Shown here piece after piece: positions 9,988 through 17,560 of a DNA stretch of 64,000 nt. The DNA lies in NCBI RefSeq assembly GCF_000212395.1, contig NC_015499.1:124001-188000 (forward strand). The letters are read 5' to 3'. Source of the DNA: Thermodesulfobium narugense DSM 14796. GTDB taxonomy: Bacteria > Thermodesulfobiota > Thermodesulfobiia > Thermodesulfobiales > Thermodesulfobiaceae. The notes under the pieces were generated by a model. It did not search any database. It was not told the DNA's origin and worked only from the letters and a program-made list of their open reading frames with translations. The position numbers and the translations under genes were made by a program. Numbering within the stretch: position 1 is the stretch's first letter; each line of letters starts with the position of its first letter.

Positions 9988-10818
9988 ATGACAATAAAAA
10001 GGGCATCTTCTTTAGGCTTTTGTTACGGAGTTAGACTTGCTCATCAGAAAGTCCTTGATGCACTAAAGAAATATCAAAAAGTTAACACGCTTGGACCGCT
10101 GATTCACAACGAGCGCGAAGTGAAGAGACTTTCTCAACTCGGAGCAATTGCTATAAATTCTCTTGACGAAGTCAGTGCTCCTGCAATAGTGTTAAGAACC
10201 CATGGAGTAAGGCGAGACGTTCTTGAAAGAGTAAAAAAGCTTGGTATAGAGGTAATAGACGCAACGTGTCCTCACGTAGCAAAAGCACAAAGCATCGCCC
10301 AAAAGTTTTATAATGAAGGCTTTCGCGTAGTAATATTAGGAGAAGTTGAACATCCTGAAGTGCAGTCAATTTTGAGCTATGCGCCAAATGCAACTGTAGT
10401 AAACGAAAACCTTGAGAAGTTTAGCTTTGACAAAAAGGTTGTAGAAAGGGTAGGATTACTATCCCAAACAACGCAACCAATTGAAAAATTAAAGTTAATT
10501 GCATCAAGGATGGTGGAGCTATCACAGGAGCTTGTAGTAGCAAATACGGTGTGCTTTGCTACCAGAAAAAGGCAGGAGGCGGCAAAGGAGCTAGCAGATG
10601 AAGTTGAAGCTATGATTGTAATAGGTGGAAGAGCTAGTTCAAACACAAAAAAGCTATTTTTGGCTCTGAGTTCATACGATATTGACGTCTATCAGGTTGA
10701 GGGAGCTGCTGATTTGCCTGAAAACGTGTCAAAATATAAAAAAATTGGGATAACTGCAGGAGCATCTACGCCCGAGTGGATTATTGAAGAGGTAGAAAGT
10801 AGGTTAAAAAGCTTATGA
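9988..10818 (+). CDS. ispH: 4-hydroxy-3-methylbut-2-enyl diphosphate reductase
   Basis: Last enzyme of the non-mevalonate isoprenoid pathway, an iron-sulfur enzyme making IPP and DMAPP. The three cluster cysteines are visible: GFCYGV (Cys12), DATCPHV and NTVCFATRKRQ. The 276-residue length is normal for the stand-alone enzyme, with no S1-domain fusion. The third motif has CFAT where many homologues have CDAT or CNAT. The gene overlaps der by 4 bp (ATGA). Confidence 0.96.
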   Translation: MTIKRASSLGFCYGVRLAHQKVLDALKKYQKVNTLGPLIHNEREVKRLSQLGAIAINSLDEVSAPAIVLRTHGVRRDVLERVKKLGIEVIDATCPHVAKAQSIAQKFYNEGFRVVILGEVEHPEVQSILSYAPNATVVNENLEKFSFDKKVVERVGLLSQTTQPIEKLKLIASRMVELSQELVVANTVCFATRKRQEAAKELADEVEAMIVIGGRASSNTKKLFLALSSYDIDVYQVEGAADLPENVSKYKKIGITAGASTPEWIIEEVESRLKSL

Positions 10819-12092
10819 GAAAACTCCCTATTGTAGTTCTTGCAGGCAGGGCAAATGTTGGAAAGTCTACGCTTTTTAACAGATTGCTCAAACAAAGTTA
10901 TTCAATGGTATCATCTGTGCCCGGAACTACGAGAGATTTTCACGAAGGAATCTTCAGATATACCGATTCGACAGCCATAACTTTAGTAGACTTACCAGGC
11001 GTTCTTGAGGGAGATTACCTTTCTGAGCTTGCTTTTGAAAAGTCTAAAAAAATTATTGAAAAGTCTGATCTAATCGTTCAGGTTGTAGAGGCAAGGGGAC
11101 TTACCAGTACAGACGAAGAAATAGCTTTGTATCTGAGAAAGTTTAACAAACCCATGATCCTTGTGGTAAACAAATGCGAGGGGAGAGTTGACTTATCAGA
11201 TTTTTATTCTCTTGGAATTGGAGATATTGTAGAGATAAGCGCCTATCACGGTCTAAACGTATATCAACTTGAAGACTTAATATTTAGCAAGATAACAGGA
11301 CAAAAGTTCGAAGAGCCAACTCCTATTGTATTTGGCATATTTGGCGCTCCGAATGTAGGAAAGTCATCTCTTGCCAATGCAATTCTTGAGGAAGAGAGAT
11401 TTATCGTTTCAGACTTTGCTGGGACAACAAGAGAAGTGGTGGCAAAGTCTTTCAGAAGACTTGGGAAAAGTTGGCTTTTACTAGATAGCGCGGGCATAAA
11501 GAGAAGAAAGTCTTATGATAAAGAGCTTGACGGCTTGAGTGTCTCAAGAAGCATATCTGCTATGAAGGCTCCTATGGGGATTCTTGTTATAGATGCAAGT
11601 CGTTTGGTCACTCACCAAGACAAAAGAATAGCCAGTTTGATGATTGAGAGAACTGGCGCTTCAATAATATTTCTAAACAAAAAGGACCTTATCCCTCACT
11701 CTTCTCTTGGAGTTGTATATAATAACGTAAAAAGCGATCTAAAGTTTATGGATTCTCCTCTAATTTTTGGTTCTGCCTTAACAGGAGAAAGCGTTCACCT
11801 TGTATTAGAAAATCTTAAAGACCTTTGGGAAAAGGCCATGACTTCTTACAACAAGAAGGACATTTTAGAGGCAATAAGAAAAGCGGTGTCACTAAGGCCT
11901 ATAACAGTAGAAAACAAAACTCTTATAATAAGAAATATTAGATTTGAGTCAAAATTTCCTCTGGAAATTGATATCAAATCAAACGTTCGTTCAGATCTTG
12001 TTCCAAAATCCTATTTAAGATATCTAATAAATACAGTAAAAAAGGATCTTGACATGAAAGGCATAAACTTGAGAATGGAGTTCAAAGATTAA
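10815..12092 (+). CDS. der: Ribosome-associated GTPase Der (EngA)
   Basis: Tandem GTPase required for 50S ribosome assembly. Two complete G domains are present: the first begins GRANVGKST with DLPG and NKCE motifs, the second begins GAPNVGKSS (near residue 175) with DSAG and NKKD. A C-terminal KH-like domain follows (about residues 345-425). The length of 425 residues is slightly short but normal. The gene lies in a conserved-looking der-plsY-gpsA-HU arrangement. Confidence 0.95.
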   Translation: MRKLPIVVLAGRANVGKSTLFNRLLKQSYSMVSSVPGTTRDFHEGIFRYTDSTAITLVDLPGVLEGDYLSELAFEKSKKIIEKSDLIVQVVEARGLTSTDEEIALYLRKFNKPMILVVNKCEGRVDLSDFYSLGIGDIVEISAYHGLNVYQLEDLIFSKITGQKFEEPTPIVFGIFGAPNVGKSSLANAILEEERFIVSDFAGTTREVVAKSFRRLGKSWLLLDSAGIKRRKSYDKELDGLSVSRSISAMKAPMGILVIDASRLVTHQDKRIASLMIERTGASIIFLNKKDLIPHSSLGVVYNNVKSDLKFMDSPLIFGSALTGESVHLVLENLKDLWEKAMTSYNKKDILEAIRKAVSLRPITVENKTLIIRNIRFESKFPLEIDIKSNVRSDLVPKSYLRYLINTVKKDLDMKGINLRMEFKD

Positions 12093-12094
12093 AT

Positions 12095-12694
12095 ATGAGC
12101 CTTCAGAGCCTTTTTTCTTATTTAATTTTTTTAACTCTATCTTATCTGATAGGTAGTTTGCCATTTTCGCAATGGATAGCGCTTTCAAAGGGATGTGATT
12201 TAAGAAAAGTGGGAAGCGGCAATGTAGGGGCTACCAACGTATATAGGGTGCTTGGTTTAAGATATGCTGTGTTTGCAGGGCTTCTTGATGCTATGAAGGG
12301 GTTTTTGCCTGTTTTCTCTGCAAGATTTATTTTTTTTCCAAATTCTGAGATATTTGCTATTTTGGTTGGATTTGCTGCGATGTTTGGGCACATAAGCTCA
12401 CCCTTTATGAACTTTAAGGGAGGAAAAGGCGTAGCAACTGGTGCAGGCGCTTTTTTGGGGCTTGATCCAGGAGCCTTAACTGTTGGGTTTATTGTGTGGT
12501 TTATGACCCTCAAGGGAACAAAAATAATGTCTCTTGCATCTATATTTGGAGCATCAAGTGTGTTAATATATGAGATATTGATAGGTTCTATATATCTAAA
12601 AGTCGTATCTTTAATTGCTTTTTTAATAATATTATATAGACACAGGGATAATATCAAAAGATTGCTAAGAGGTGAGGAGTTAAGGCTGAAGTGA
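12095..12694 (+). CDS. plsY: Glycerol-3-phosphate acyltransferase PlsY
   Basis: Integral membrane enzyme that transfers acyl groups from acyl phosphate to glycerol-3-phosphate, the first step of phospholipid synthesis. The 199-residue protein has several hydrophobic segments and the three PlsY motifs: YLIGSLPFSQ, RKVGSGNVGATNVYRVLG and FKGGKGVATGAGAF. It is followed by gpsA, which supplies its substrate; the GTG of gpsA overlaps the end of plsY. Confidence 0.96.
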   Translation: MSLQSLFSYLIFLTLSYLIGSLPFSQWIALSKGCDLRKVGSGNVGATNVYRVLGLRYAVFAGLLDAMKGFLPVFSARFIFFPNSEIFAILVGFAAMFGHISSPFMNFKGGKGVATGAGAFLGLDPGALTVGFIVWFMTLKGTKIMSLASIFGASSVLIYEILIGSIYLKVVSLIAFLIILYRHRDNIKRLLRGEELRLK

Positions 12695-13674
12695 TAGCTG
12701 TTATAGGTGCGGGAACATGGGGAACGTCCTTTTCTACGGTGATTGCAAATAGAAGTGACGTTTTGCTATTTGCAAGAGATGAGGAAGTCGTAAATAATAT
12801 AAACTCTCTTCACGAAAACGTAAGGTATCTAAAAGGCATCAAGCTACCCTTAAATGTCTTTGCAACTAGTGATAGGAGATTACTTTCTGATATAGATGAT
12901 GTTGTCTTCTCTGTTCCCGTTCAATCTATAAGACAGGTAATAGAAGATTTTAAGCCCTTTTTCAAAGAATCGGTTAGAATCCTAAATCTTGGCAAGGGGA
13001 TAGAGATAAGTACTTTAAAAAGGGTGTCTGAAATATTTAAAGAGCTCTTGCCTAACTCAAGATATTCAGTCCTTTCAGGCCCAAATTTCGCAAGAGAAGT
13101 GGCTCTAAAGGAGTATTGTGCAACTGTGATTGCATCAGAGCTTGAAGAAGAGAGTGAATATTGGCAAAAACTATTGATCTTTCCATACTTTAGAGTGTAT
13201 ACTACAGATGATGTGGTGGGAGTTGAGATTTCGGGAGGACTGAAAAACGTGATTGCTATAGCTGCGGGAGTTGTTAAAGGTTTAAAATACGGCGACAATT
13301 CGAAAGCTGCTCTCATAACGAGGGGATTAGCTGAGATTACAAGATTTGGTTTGAAATTGGGGGCAAGACAGGAAACCTTCTTTGGACTTTCTGGAGTAGG
13401 CGACCTCTTGTTGAGTTGCACCTCTTTTCAAAGCAGAAATTTTAGGGCTGGTGCTCTTCTTGCTGAGGGCTACTCTTTAGAGGATATAAAGAAAAAGTTG
13501 GGCAGCGTTATAGAGGGCATTTATACGTCTGAAGCAGCTCTTAAGTTATCTAAAAAATTAGGCGTTGATATGCCGATCACTCAACAAGTCTTTGCAATCG
13601 TAAATAAAAAGGCTTCTATTAGAGATGCAATTGATTCACTTACTTCTCGAAAGCCACTAAAAGAATTCTACTAA
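12691..13674 (+). CDS. gpsA: Glycerol-3-phosphate dehydrogenase [NAD(P)+]
   Basis: Reduces dihydroxyacetone phosphate to glycerol-3-phosphate for phospholipids. N-terminal Rossmann fold with GAGTWGTSFS, LSGPNFA near residue 130, catalytic lysine region ALKNVIAIAAGVVKGLKYGDN and the C-terminal helical domain ending in a normal place (327 residues). Start is GTG, overlapping plsY by 4 bp. Confidence 0.96.
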   Translation: MIAVIGAGTWGTSFSTVIANRSDVLLFARDEEVVNNINSLHENVRYLKGIKLPLNVFATSDRRLLSDIDDVVFSVPVQSIRQVIEDFKPFFKESVRILNLGKGIEISTLKRVSEIFKELLPNSRYSVLSGPNFAREVALKEYCATVIASELEEESEYWQKLLIFPYFRVYTTDDVVGVEISGGLKNVIAIAAGVVKGLKYGDNSKAALITRGLAEITRFGLKLGARQETFFGLSGVGDLLLSCTSFQSRNFRAGALLAEGYSLEDIKKKLGSVIEGIYTSEAALKLSKKLGVDMPITQQVFAIVNKKASIRDAIDSLTSRKPLKEFY

Positions 13675-13695
13675 ATTTGAAAGGAGGTGAATTTT

Positions 13696-14016
13696 TTGAG
13701 AAAGACAGATCTTATTAATGCAGTTGCTGAAAAGTGTAAGGGTATGACCAAAAAGGATTGCACAGTTGTAGTGGAAGCCGTTTTTGATTCTATTAAGGAT
13801 GCCCTTAAAAGAAACGAGAAGGTTCAGCTAATTGGTTTTGGTACCTTTGAGGTTAGAGAGAGAAAGGAGCGAAAGGGCAGGAACCCAAGAAGCAAGGAAG
13901 AGATAGTTATACCTGCCATGAAGACTCCAGGCTTTAAGGCCGGAAAGGCTTTGAAGGAGGCGGTCCAACCAAAAAAAGCTGAGAAAAAGCCTGTTAAGGG
14001 CGCAAAGAAAAAATAA
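13696..14016 (+). CDS. HU-family DNA-binding protein
   Basis: Small basic nucleoid protein (106 residues) that bends DNA as a dimer. The HU signature [18 protein letters not shown] is intact, followed by a lysine-rich tail ([15 protein letters not shown]) longer than in standard HU. I chose TTG at 13696 because a perfect AAGGAGGTGA box lies 6 to 8 nt upstream; a GTG at 13687 is inside that box and cannot be the start. It is the last gene of the hisF-to-HU run and is followed by a terminator-like hairpin. Confidence 0.9.
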   Translation: MRKTDLINAVAEKCKGMTKKDCTVVVEAVFDSIKDALKRNEKVQLIGFGTFEVRERKERKGRNPRSKEEIVIPAMKTPGFKAGKALKEAVQPKKAEKKPVKGAKKK

Positions 14017-14024
14017 TAGATATT

Positions 14025-14068
14025 TAAAAAAGGGAAAAGGGGAGGAGATTCTTTCCTTTTCCTTTTTA
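14025..14068 (+). terminator. Probable terminator after the HU gene
   Basis: An A-rich, GGG/AAAAGG-containing strand at 14026-14040 can pair with CCTTTTCC-TTTTT at 14055-14067, leaving one bulged G and ending in a T-run. The symmetrical composition could allow function on both strands. Pairing was read by eye. Confidence 0.55.
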
Positions 14069-14084
14069 AATTGTGTTGTCTTTA

Positions 14085-14113
14085 TTGCACAAAATTATTC
14101 CTTTTGTTATTAT
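14085..14113 (+). promoter_or_regulatory. Candidate sigma-70 promoter giving a leaderless mRNA
   Basis: TTGCAC (14085-14090), 17-bp spacer, TATTAT (14108-14113). Transcription would start about 14120, at or next to the ATG at 14122 of the zinc-ribbon gene, which also lacks a ribosome-binding site. The match is good for both hexamers, but no start-site data exist. Confidence 0.5.
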
Positions 14114-14121
14114 TCATGAAT

Positions 14122-14370
14122 ATGACTATCTTTAAAGGGAAAGAAGAAAAAATTTGCTATAGGTGCAATACCAAAAATCCTCCTGATGCGTTTTTTTGCA
14201 GGAACTGTGGCGCGCCTTTAACAAGAGATGCCCTCCTCCAAGATTCTACAAAAAAGTTGAGAGTGAAAAAGAACTCTATGGCTACGACGTATGCTTTGTT
14301 TTTGATAGTTGCTCTGATAATAGGCTTAGCTGTGGGTTTAGTATCTTCTCTTAGCGTGTTTAAGAAGTAA
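14122..14370 (+). CDS. Small zinc-ribbon membrane protein
   Basis: An 82-residue protein with an N-terminal zinc-ribbon (CYRC near residue 13 and CRNCGAPL about 16 residues later) and one C-terminal transmembrane helix (about 55-78, TYALFLIVALIIGLAVGLV). This layout, a cytoplasmic zinc ribbon anchored by one helix, is common in uncharacterised bacterial proteins. Starts at 14116 or 14122 are both possible; no ribosome-binding site is visible, and the promoter position favours 14122. The frame stays open upstream to 14071 but the extra residues look unlike the protein. Function unknown. Confidence 0.7.
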   Translation: MTIFKGKEEKICYRCNTKNPPDAFFCRNCGAPLTRDALLQDSTKKLRVKKNSMATTYALFLIVALIIGLAVGLVSSLSVFKK

Positions 14371-14387
14371 ATTTTACTAAATTAACT

Positions 14388-15932
14388 TTAACTTCTTAGC
14401 TTTATGTCTATCTCTATGTTTGCTTCAAAGGTTCTGTCCCATGGAAGAGAAAATCTTACATCTGTAATGTCAAATTTTATCGGGCTACACATCATAAGCT
14501 CTTCTGAAATTCCAGGAAAGTATTGAAAGAATATATTTTTTGCTATGTTTATGCTGTCTTGTGTCATCTTGAAATTTGATTGGTTGTTTTCTATCAATAT
14601 ATTGTTTATTTGTTTCCTTATAACGTTTTGATAATAGTAATCATAAATTATTCTCTCTATCAGAAATCTGAAATTTTTTTTAAAGTTTCTGCTAGAAAGG
14701 TAACTAACTGCCTGAGAAAGAGCACACCCTGTGGTATTTGCAGCTGTATTCCATCCTGCATATGCTATTAGCCTAAATATTAGGCCGCTTGCAAGCAAAA
14801 GCTTGAACATCCTTTCATCTGTCATGTTCATGTTTGAAACGTCTGCAAAGGCAACGTTTTTCCCCTCCTTAACAAGGGATCTTACTTTTTCAAAAGCTGC
14901 TTGCTCATATCCGTCTTTGCCAAAGATTATCATATAAAAGTCTGGTTCACTATTTTTCAACTTAAGGTTTAGTAGGTTTATCTGAGACAAAAGATTTTTC
15001 CCAAGAGGCACTGTCTCAAGAGGCATTATTTCTTCTTCGACTTCTTCTGGAATAAAAATAGTCTTTAAGCTTATATCTTTATCTTTGCCAAATCTCGTTA
15101 CCAAAATCATGCCTATTTCATCTGAGCCTTGTACTATTTTGGTATTTTTTGTGGCAATCATACTAAGCCTCTTCTTCTCTTCATATGCTACGCCCCTGTC
15201 AGTTGAGTCGTCTTGAGCAAGAACTAAGAGATCTACTTTATCAGAATTTTTTATTAGCGTTCTATCTACAAAATAATTGATCTTTCTTGATTCTATATAG
15301 TCTCTTAGCAAGTCTGGAGGAACGTATGTCAAAAGAAGCTCTCTTTCATAGAAGTTTACAGGATTCTTGATGTCTTCATCTGAAAACTTCATTATCTCTT
15401 CTATTTTTGTAGCATAAAAAAGCTCCTTTTCATCCAAAACTGTGGGCATGAGTCTCATAAGGGATTTGAATAGATAAACGCTGTCAAATAAGTGTGAGCT
15501 CTTAAGACCAAGAAGTCTCTTTGTGTACCACATGGCATCTTCCTTTGACATCTGTGTCTCTCTCGAAGGAACAAGCCCTCCAAATATCATTGAGTCAGCG
15601 CTAACTATAGCACAATCTGCCCAACTTTCCACTAAAAAGGCCAGTATTTCCTGACTTGCAGCCTTTTTCCTTCTCTCAGAAAGTATCTCCACCGGAGGAA
15701 CTAGCAGCTTTATTCCCAGGATATCTGCTAATCTCTTTGGGTAGATAAAATTTGGCGGTCTGTTGTCCAATGGCACATAACATGCAACTCTTTGTGAAGC
15801 TATGCTAAAATCACTGAAGTATATATTATTTATTAGAGGTGATATCATAAGTATCTTTAGGAAATCTCTTCGAGAAAGGGATGATTTTGAAAGGATCCTT
15901 TTTATAACGCTTTCTTCTTTAGGTGACACCAT
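14388..15932 (-). CDS. DUF4127 family protein with Tat-type signal
   Basis: A 514-residue protein resembling the DUF4127 family (CYVPLDNRPPNFIYPKRLA near residue 50, DSMIFGGLVPSRE, LAQDDSTDRGV). The family's function is not known to me. The N-terminus has a twin-arginine motif SRRDFLK followed by a hydrophobic stretch (about residues 28-45), so it is probably exported in folded form. The start ATG at 15932 has an AAGGT-type ribosome-binding site. Its first 131 bp overlap the divergent GT9 gene on the other strand, which is unusual. Confidence 0.8.
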   Translation of the reverse strand: MVSPKEESVIKRILSKSSLSRRDFLKILMISPLINNIYFSDFSIASQRVACYVPLDNRPPNFIYPKRLADILGIKLLVPPVEILSERRKKAASQEILAFLVESWADCAIVSADSMIFGGLVPSRETQMSKEDAMWYTKRLLGLKSSHLFDSVYLFKSLMRLMPTVLDEKELFYATKIEEIMKFSDEDIKNPVNFYERELLLTYVPPDLLRDYIESRKINYFVDRTLIKNSDKVDLLVLAQDDSTDRGVAYEEKKRLSMIATKNTKIVQGSDEIGMILVTRFGKDKDISLKTIFIPEEVEEEIMPLETVPLGKNLLSQINLLNLKLKNSEPDFYMIIFGKDGYEQAAFEKVRSLVKEGKNVAFADVSNMNMTDERMFKLLLASGLIFRLIAYAGWNTAANTTGCALSQAVSYLSSRNFKKNFRFLIERIIYDYYYQNVIRKQINNILIENNQSNFKMTQDSINIAKNIFFQYFPGISEELMMCSPIKFDITDVRFSLPWDRTFEANIEIDIKLRS

Positions 15933-16827
15933 AATGACCTTGCCCGTATTTTTTGAGATCGGGAAGCTCTTCCCAAAAGCTCAATTTGACATCCTGGTGG
16001 GAGAAAGATCAAAGGAAATGTTTTCAGCTCTGCCAAACGTGGGTGAAGTCTTCTTGTACACCTCTGAAAACAGGGGAATAAAGGGGAAAATCCCTTTGAT
16101 AAAGGCTATTTCAAAAAAAAGATACGACCTTGTCATAGACCTTAGACACTCCATTCTGCCAATATTTGTGCGTTCCAGACAAAAAATATTTACGACCTTT
16201 AAGCCAAAAATCCCTGGCATTCACGCAACCGAAGAGCACCTCAGAAATGTTTTCAACAAAGGTGCTGAAAATTTTATGTTCGACTACTCTGATAAGATTA
16301 TAATTGACAAGAAGACTATTATCAAGTTTGGCGACGTTTTTGACAAGATATTAGGTTCAGTTGGCATCGTGCCAGGTGCCACTTGGCAGCCTAAGGCGTA
16401 CGGCATTGAGGGATTCGTCAAGGTCGCAAAAATGCTGAAAAGTAATGACTTGAATCTAGTTTTACTCGGATCAAGCGAGGAGAGAGATCTTTGTGACAAG
16501 ATCTCAAAGGAAGTAGATTCACTTAATCTGTGCGGAAAGACTAATCTTGTTGAATTGTTCTACATCATAAAAAATCTCTCAGTTCTTGTTACCAATGACT
16601 CGGGACCTATGCACATAGCATCTCTTTTGAATATCCCCACAGTTGCGCTCTTTGGGCCGTCTGATGAGAGAAGATATAGGCCTTGGGGCAAAAAGTATAG
16701 GTTGTTGATGCACAAAGAGATTTGCAGAAAGTGTCTTTATCAAAGATGTGACAAAGGCGGAGAGTGTATGAATCTGATAACGCCTGATGAGATAGTCGAT
16801 GCTACGATAGATCTTTTAGGATTTTGA
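15802..16827 (+). CDS. Glycosyltransferase family 9 (heptosyltransferase-like)
   Basis: Transfers a sugar (ADP-heptose in the best-known members) onto a cell-envelope glycan. Family features: RILFITLSSLGDTIMTLPVF near the N-terminus, GSSEERDLCDKI in the middle, and the conserved VTNDSGPMHIASLLNIPTVALFGPSDERRYRPWG nucleotide-sugar site read in two adjacent pieces near residue 265. A cysteine-rich end (CRKCLYQRCDKGGEC) follows, as in many family members. The only standard start is ATG 15802, which has no clear ribosome-binding site and adds about 30 unusual residues. An AGAGGTGA box at 15835-15842 points to a nonstandard start such as ATA 15847. Confidence 0.85.
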   Translation: MLKSLKYILFIRGDIISIFRKSLRERDDFERILFITLSSLGDTIMTLPVFFEIGKLFPKAQFDILVGERSKEMFSALPNVGEVFLYTSENRGIKGKIPLIKAISKKRYDLVIDLRHSILPIFVRSRQKIFTTFKPKIPGIHATEEHLRNVFNKGAENFMFDYSDKIIIDKKTIIKFGDVFDKILGSVGIVPGATWQPKAYGIEGFVKVAKMLKSNDLNLVLLGSSEERDLCDKISKEVDSLNLCGKTNLVELFYIIKNLSVLVTNDSGPMHIASLLNIPTVALFGPSDERRYRPWGKKYRLLMHKEICRKCLYQRCDKGGECMNLITPDEIVDATIDLLGF

Positions 16828-16877
16828 TATTAAAATTAAAATAACGTTAATATAAGGTTAAAAGGATTTTTATCTAC

Positions 16878-16907
16878 TTGACAGAATTTTCTAATCTAAA
16901 GTAAACT
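16878..16907 (+). promoter_or_regulatory. Promoter of SLH porin gene 1
   Basis: TTGACA (16878-16883), 18-bp spacer, TAAACT (16902-16907). The predicted start near 16914 gives a 5' leader of about 210 nt, matching the leader lengths deduced separately for the other two porin genes. The 50 bp between the GT9 gene end and this box hold nothing else I recognise. Confidence 0.6.
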
Positions 16908-16913
16908 AATATA

Positions 16914-17125
16914 AGCTCATTTCAGTTTAACTTTGACAACTAAATATAGTTTTGCTTCTCCCAAAGCTTTGAAAGGCTTTTTAAAGCCTTCAAAGAGCCT
17001 TTTACAGATGATCTCAATCTGCAAAAAAAGGAGGTGAAATCCCCCGAGTGCAAGAAGTGATTCTGTAAAGAGGCTAATATACGAAACAAAAAAAATTAAA
17101 CTTTCCTAAAGGGGGAAATGCAAAG
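16914..17125 (+). promoter_or_regulatory. Conserved structured 5' leader of SLH porin gene 1
   Basis: The leader shares most of its sequence with those at 28743-28948 and 30841-31056. Elements in order: a hairpin at 16967-16995 (7-bp stem, one bulge, then GGC/GCC and three A-U pairs); a second small hairpin CAGAT/ATCTG near 17006-17022; a perfect AAGGAGGTGA box at 17028-17037; a C5 run at 17041-17045; a six-codon ORF GTG...TAA at 17048-17068; and the real ribosome-binding site GGGGG at 17111-17115, 10 nt before the porin ATG. The C-run can pair with the G-run (6 bp here). See findings for a model. Confidence 0.65.
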
Positions 17126-17560
17126 ATGAGAAAATTCGCTATGTTTTTTGTAGTCGCATCTCTTCTCGTCGCCCTTGCAGTTCCCGCTATGGCAGGACCA
17201 TTCTCTGATGTGCCAGCTAATTCTTGGGCATACAAAGCAGTGCAAGATTTAGCAGCAAAGGGATTGGTCATTGGTTATGGCGACGGAACATTTAGAGGCG
17301 ACAGACTTGCCACCCGTTATGAGATGGCAATGGTAGTTGCAAGAATGCTTGATATGTATGAAAAAGGTCAAAATGCACAGGATCAAAAAATCCAGCTTAA
17401 CGCTAACGACATCGCAACACTTATGAAGCTCGCTGAAGAGTTTAAGTCAGAACTCGCCTCTCTAAACGTCAGAGTTGCAGCACTTGAGAAGAAGGCAGCT
17501 CTTGACACTGTAAACTTCACAGGAGATGCAAGGTTTAGACTTGCAAGCGAAAAGCTAACT
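16927..17560 (+). repeat. Inverted repeat copy A (porin 1 leader and 5' coding part)
   Basis: The sequence from about 16927 to 17560 is nearly identical to the reverse complement of 30418-31041; I read only scattered, mostly synonymous differences. The third, less similar copy lies on the minus strand at about 28330-28940. The repeats are paralogous genes, not an insertion element. Confidence 0.85.

Noticed and set aside
13687-13695. GTG 13687 as start of the HU gene
   Set aside because: It lies inside the AAGGAGGTGA ribosome-binding box; TTG 13696 has correct spacing and gives the normal HU N-terminus.
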